Of a DNA stretch of 64,000 bases, positions 62,060 through 64,000 are shown one piece after another. The number at the start of each line of letters is the position of its first letter. The first letter of the stretch is position 1. The position numbers and the translations under genes were made by a program. The notes under the pieces were generated by a model. That model ran no database searches. It had not been told where the DNA came from and saw only the letters and a program-made list of their open reading frames with translations. The stretch lies in contig OZ245840.1 in the NCBI GenBank assembly GCA_965228775.1, positions 2,170,001 to 2,234,000 on the forward strand. Reading direction: 5' to 3'. The DNA comes from JANQMY01 sp965228775. Lineage in GTDB: Bacteria; Pseudomonadota; Alphaproteobacteria; JANQMY01.

Positions 62060-62111
62060 ATCGCATTCGTAATGCGGGGATCGCGTGTTCAAGTCACGCA
62101 AGCGGCACCAT
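62060..62111. repeat. attR-like direct repeat (tRNA-Thr 3' remnant)
   Basis: The second copy of the 52-bp repeat. It matches the tRNA from the anticodon arm to CCA, but the bases before it do not form the acceptor and D arms, so it is not a functional tRNA. The single difference is A in the variable loop where the intact tRNA has G (tRNA position 46). Confidence 0.85.
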
Positions 62112-62125
62112 CTATCCAATGACAA

Positions 62126-62151
62126 ACCGGCCCAAATCGCTCTGGGCCGGT
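62126..62151 (-). terminator. Terminator of the SnoaL-like gene
   Basis: A 9-bp perfect stem (ACCGGCCCA at 62126-62134, TGGGCCGGT at 62143-62151) with an 8-nt loop. On the minus strand it is followed by TTTGTC, a short T run. It lies 24 bp after the stop of the gene at 62176. Confidence 0.65.
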
Positions 62152-62175
62152 GTAATTACCTACAGCGCCTCAGCG

Positions 62176-63168
62176 TCAATCCTTTTTGTGAAAAGAACCG
62201 CCTTCATCAAGACCAAAGGCGTATTTGAAAGCCGCCGGGTCATAGAATTCCCGGAACAATTTGATTTTCCCGTCTTCCACATGAAACAGGCCGCCATAGG
62301 TCTGATCATACACACGGCCAGTAGGAATAATCTGTGTACGCCCTTTGAATTCGGCAAACACCATTTGCGGGTCCTGCATCGGATAGAAGACCAGGGCGGA
62401 CGTAAAATCAGCCTCGCCCGCGTTTTCCGGCCAACCGGCATAATGTGCGATCAGGTTTGCTTTCCCGGAGACGCGCTTAGGAAAACCTTCCGGCGAGAAA
62501 GGCATGTCCTGGACAGCATCTTCGGCCCACACATCGGCGAACTTTTCCATGTCTTTCGTTTCCAGCGCGCTCAAGAAACTTACCACGGCCTTCTTTGTCT
62601 GTTTGCGCATCACATAGGCTGGCGGGTTGGCGGCCGCCCGCTCAGCGGCGGGACCGAACACATTCCGCGTCCCGTCCTCCCCTTCCACGGTGAAAGTATG
62701 CGCGGTGATGAGCCAGACGGAACCTTGTTTTGCCAGCGCGTAGCGATAGTTCCCGGAGACCTGCCAAAACAAGCCGCCGATGTAATGATCCGCTGTCACG
62801 TCCGCCGTGGCCACGGCCTTCAATCCCATCACCTCAACAACGACGTTTGAGATTTCGTGCCGGGTCCGGTCGAAACCCGGCAGAGAGGCCGCCCATTCGC
62901 TCATCAGGCCTTGCGGGCTTTTGACCTGGGGGTCGCCGCCCGTAAGTGATGTGTAGTCCACGGCGATTTCATCCGCATACAGCTTTTCCAGCACATCGAA
63001 ATTCTGCCGGTCGGCCAATGTGGCCACACTTTCGACAATGGTCTTGATGGCCGCTTTGTCTTGCGCCTCGCCGGTGGGAGTGGCCTGGGCGGATGTAAGG
63101 CCGGAGAAGGTCATGAATGCTGTTGTGGTCATTGTCATGATCATGGCTCCTATCCAAATCGGTTTCAT
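62176..63168 (-). CDS. Exported tandem SnoaL/NTF2-like protein
   Basis: A 330-residue protein with a signal peptide (MKPIWIGAMIMTMTTTAF..., cleavage near AQA at about 29), then two SnoaL-like/NTF2-fold domains. The first (about 35-165) has the LADRQNFDVLEKLYADE start and the second (about 185-325) has the SALETKDMEKFADVWAEDA start. It could bind or hydrolyse a small molecule; no active site is known. The ATG at 63168 has a perfect AAGGAGG upstream. It follows the hydrolase by 10 bp. Confidence 0.75.
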   Translation of the reverse strand: MKPIWIGAMIMTMTTTAFMTFSGLTSAQATPTGEAQDKAAIKTIVESVATLADRQNFDVLEKLYADEIAVDYTSLTGGDPQVKSPQGLMSEWAASLPGFDRTRHEISNVVVEVMGLKAVATADVTADHYIGGLFWQVSGNYRYALAKQGSVWLITAHTFTVEGEDGTRNVFGPAAERAAANPPAYVMRKQTKKAVVSFLSALETKDMEKFADVWAEDAVQDMPFSPEGFPKRVSGKANLIAHYAGWPENAGEADFTSALVFYPMQDPQMVFAEFKGRTQIIPTGRVYDQTYGGLFHVEDGKIKLFREFYDPAAFKYAFGLDEGGSFHKKD

Positions 63169-63178
63169 GGGGGCCTCC

Positions 63179-64000
63179 TTACTTAAGTGTGTCCGCGAAA
63201 TGACCGGCCACCGCATCGGTCGATTGCTCCACCGGTGCCGGGCGGTCGTAGAAATCCATCTGATCCACATTGTCGAGCCAGATCAGGCGTGCCGACGATC
63301 CCATACGGCGGGCGAATTCCGTCGCGCCTTGGGGAATGGCGGCCGCTTCCGAGTGAATCATAATGGTTGGTTTCGTAAGACGATCAGCCGTTTGGATCGC
63401 GTCATAGGTGAGCCAAGGCTCCCAAGACAGGGCATTGAACTTGTTGTCATATTCCGGAATGAAGCCGCGGTCCGTCTCTGTGTAATAGGGGGCGCCGAAC
63501 ATCACCGCGTCTTTGTTGGTGGTGCTGGCCGCTTCCAAGATGACGGGGCTGTCCGATGCCGCCGCGTCACGGCTTACCTGAATAAGCGCCGCGACACCTT
63601 CCTTGCCGCCATAAACTTCCTCAACAATCGCAGCGTTGTGCAGCCACGGTGCCACTAGGGCAAGCGATTTCAGGTGACTGTTTTGTTCGGCAGCGCCGCT
63701 CATATAGCCGGCGGACGCACAAATGCCGAGCCCGCCAATCCGTGCACTGTCCACTTCCGGCAGCCTCACCAGATAGTCGATGGCGGCATTGATGTCTTCG
63801 GTCTTACGCACCGGGTCTTCCAAATATTGCACGGCATCGGGAGACTTCCCCCAACCGCGAAAATCGAAGGCGAGCGCGGCATATCCGCGATCGGCGAGCT
63901 TCGATGCATATAAGCCCGGCATTTGGTCTTTGACCGATGTCCAGGAACCGGTCACCACAATGGCCGGTAGTTTGGTGCCGGGGACATAGTCGTCGGGAAG
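63179..64000 (-). CDS. Alpha/beta hydrolase (YcjY-like), 5' end missing
   Basis: The frame is open to the right edge of the window (at least 273 residues), so the start is outside. The core shows ALAFDFRGWGKSPD, the nucleophile region GLGICASAGYMSG (Cys before the Ala-Ser of the elbow), MIHSEAAAIP as the acid strand, and VDQMDFYD in place of the usual catalytic His region. Similar to YcjY/DUF1100-type hydrolases. Cotranscribed with the SnoaL-like gene downstream. Confidence 0.75.
   Translation of the reverse strand, partial: LPDDYVPGTKLPAIVVTGSWTSVKDQMPGLYASKLADRGYAALAFDFRGWGKSPDAVQYLEDPVRKTEDINAAIDYLVRLPEVDSARIGGLGICASAGYMSGAAEQNSHLKSLALVAPWLHNAAIVEEVYGGKEGVAALIQVSRDAAASDSPVILEAASTTNKDAVMFGAPYYTETDRGFIPEYDNKFNALSWEPWLTYDAIQTADRLTKPTIMIHSEAAAIPQGATEFARRMGSSARLIWLDNVDQMDFYDRPAPVEQSTDAVAGHFADTLK

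Larger units (their letters stand above)
60141..62111. mobile_element. tRNA-Thr-integrated mini-island with a two-gene kinase cassette, no integrase
   Basis: The DNA between the two tRNA-derived repeats is visibly more AT-rich than the flanks and has different codon use. It encodes only a HipA-like kinase and a partner protein, both on the minus strand. The right-hand repeat lacks the tRNA 5' half, so the intact tRNA is on the left, as after integration at a tRNA 3' end. No integrase, excisionase or plasmid genes fit in about 2 kb, so it would need help in trans or be a decayed remnant. Confidence 0.75.

Noticed and set aside
62060..62111. Second tRNA-Thr gene
   Set aside because: Only the 3' half is present; the acceptor 5' strand and D arm are missing. 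Treated as an integration remnant.

Overview
The window is chromosomal DNA of an alphaproteobacterium. Supporting evidence is the usg gene, the DUF1285 / CoA-Nudix / DUF6111 / CCA-transferase block, the MoxR-DUF58-DUF4159 block, the uvrC-pgsA-moaD-moaE and rplY-pth-ychF runs, a fused-era petABC set with a Rieske Tat signal, a TTAA-N7-TTAA (CtrA-type) site, and moderate-to-high GC with tight gene packing. The class is a confident call. An assignment near Parvibaculaceae/Hyphomicrobiales-type bacteria (betaine lipid plus wax ester/TAG genes) is only a guess.

Layout. 1-8.5 kb: partial SDR, YcbL-type hydrolase, a phosphoribosyltransferase, usg, an internally duplicated unknown protein, an orphan ParA-like ATPase coupled to a SPOR-domain membrane protein, a small membrane protein behind a CtrA-type site, motA, an Hpt-like protein, a Nudix hydrolase and an SDR. 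8.8-19.1 kb: GNAT; the MoxR/DUF58/DUF4159/large membrane protein operon (minus); divergently DUF1285-Nudix-DUF6111-cca. 19.1-27.3 kb: exported protein, hemF, trmL (minus); then petABC with a terminator, and a compact mtnP-apt-mtnA-aldolase operon that looks like a methylthioadenosine salvage route of the DHAP-shunt type. 27.3-36.4 kb (minus): an intergenic palindromic repeat, hydrolase plus two MaoC proteins, ychF-pth-rplY-prs, a duplicated exported protein, pgeF-midA-lgt. 36.5-44.2 kb: ubiK, YbjN, proC, COQ9/TetR-like, a two-component pair, MarR, ilvE, mscL, mscS. 44.2-52.4 kb (minus): moaE, moaD, pgsA, uvrC, folB, FolM-like SDR, a cation exchanger, cutA, two lipoproteins, GNAT.

52.4-59.5 kb is a lipid region: an XRE regulator with an upstream 16-bp palindrome, btaA-btaB (betaine lipid synthesis), a lipase-like hydrolase, a phasin, another hydrolase and a wax ester synthase/diacylglycerol acyltransferase with an unusual lysine-rich C-terminal tail. 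Together these suggest phosphorus-free membrane lipid synthesis next to storage lipid/PHA granule functions.

The most striking structure is at 60.06-62.11 kb. A tRNA-Thr(CGT) gene is followed, exactly 1,971 bp downstream, by a 52-bp copy of its 3' half (51/52 identical). The DNA between the copies is more AT-rich and holds only two genes on the minus strand: a HipA-like kinase with all catalytic residues and an unrecognised 307-residue partner with a six-arginine run. There is no integrase. This is a tRNA-integrated mini-island whose whole cargo is a two-gene kinase cassette, a candidate defence or toxin-antitoxin-like system. After it come a tandem SnoaL/NTF2-like exported protein and a partial alpha/beta hydrolase that runs off the right edge.
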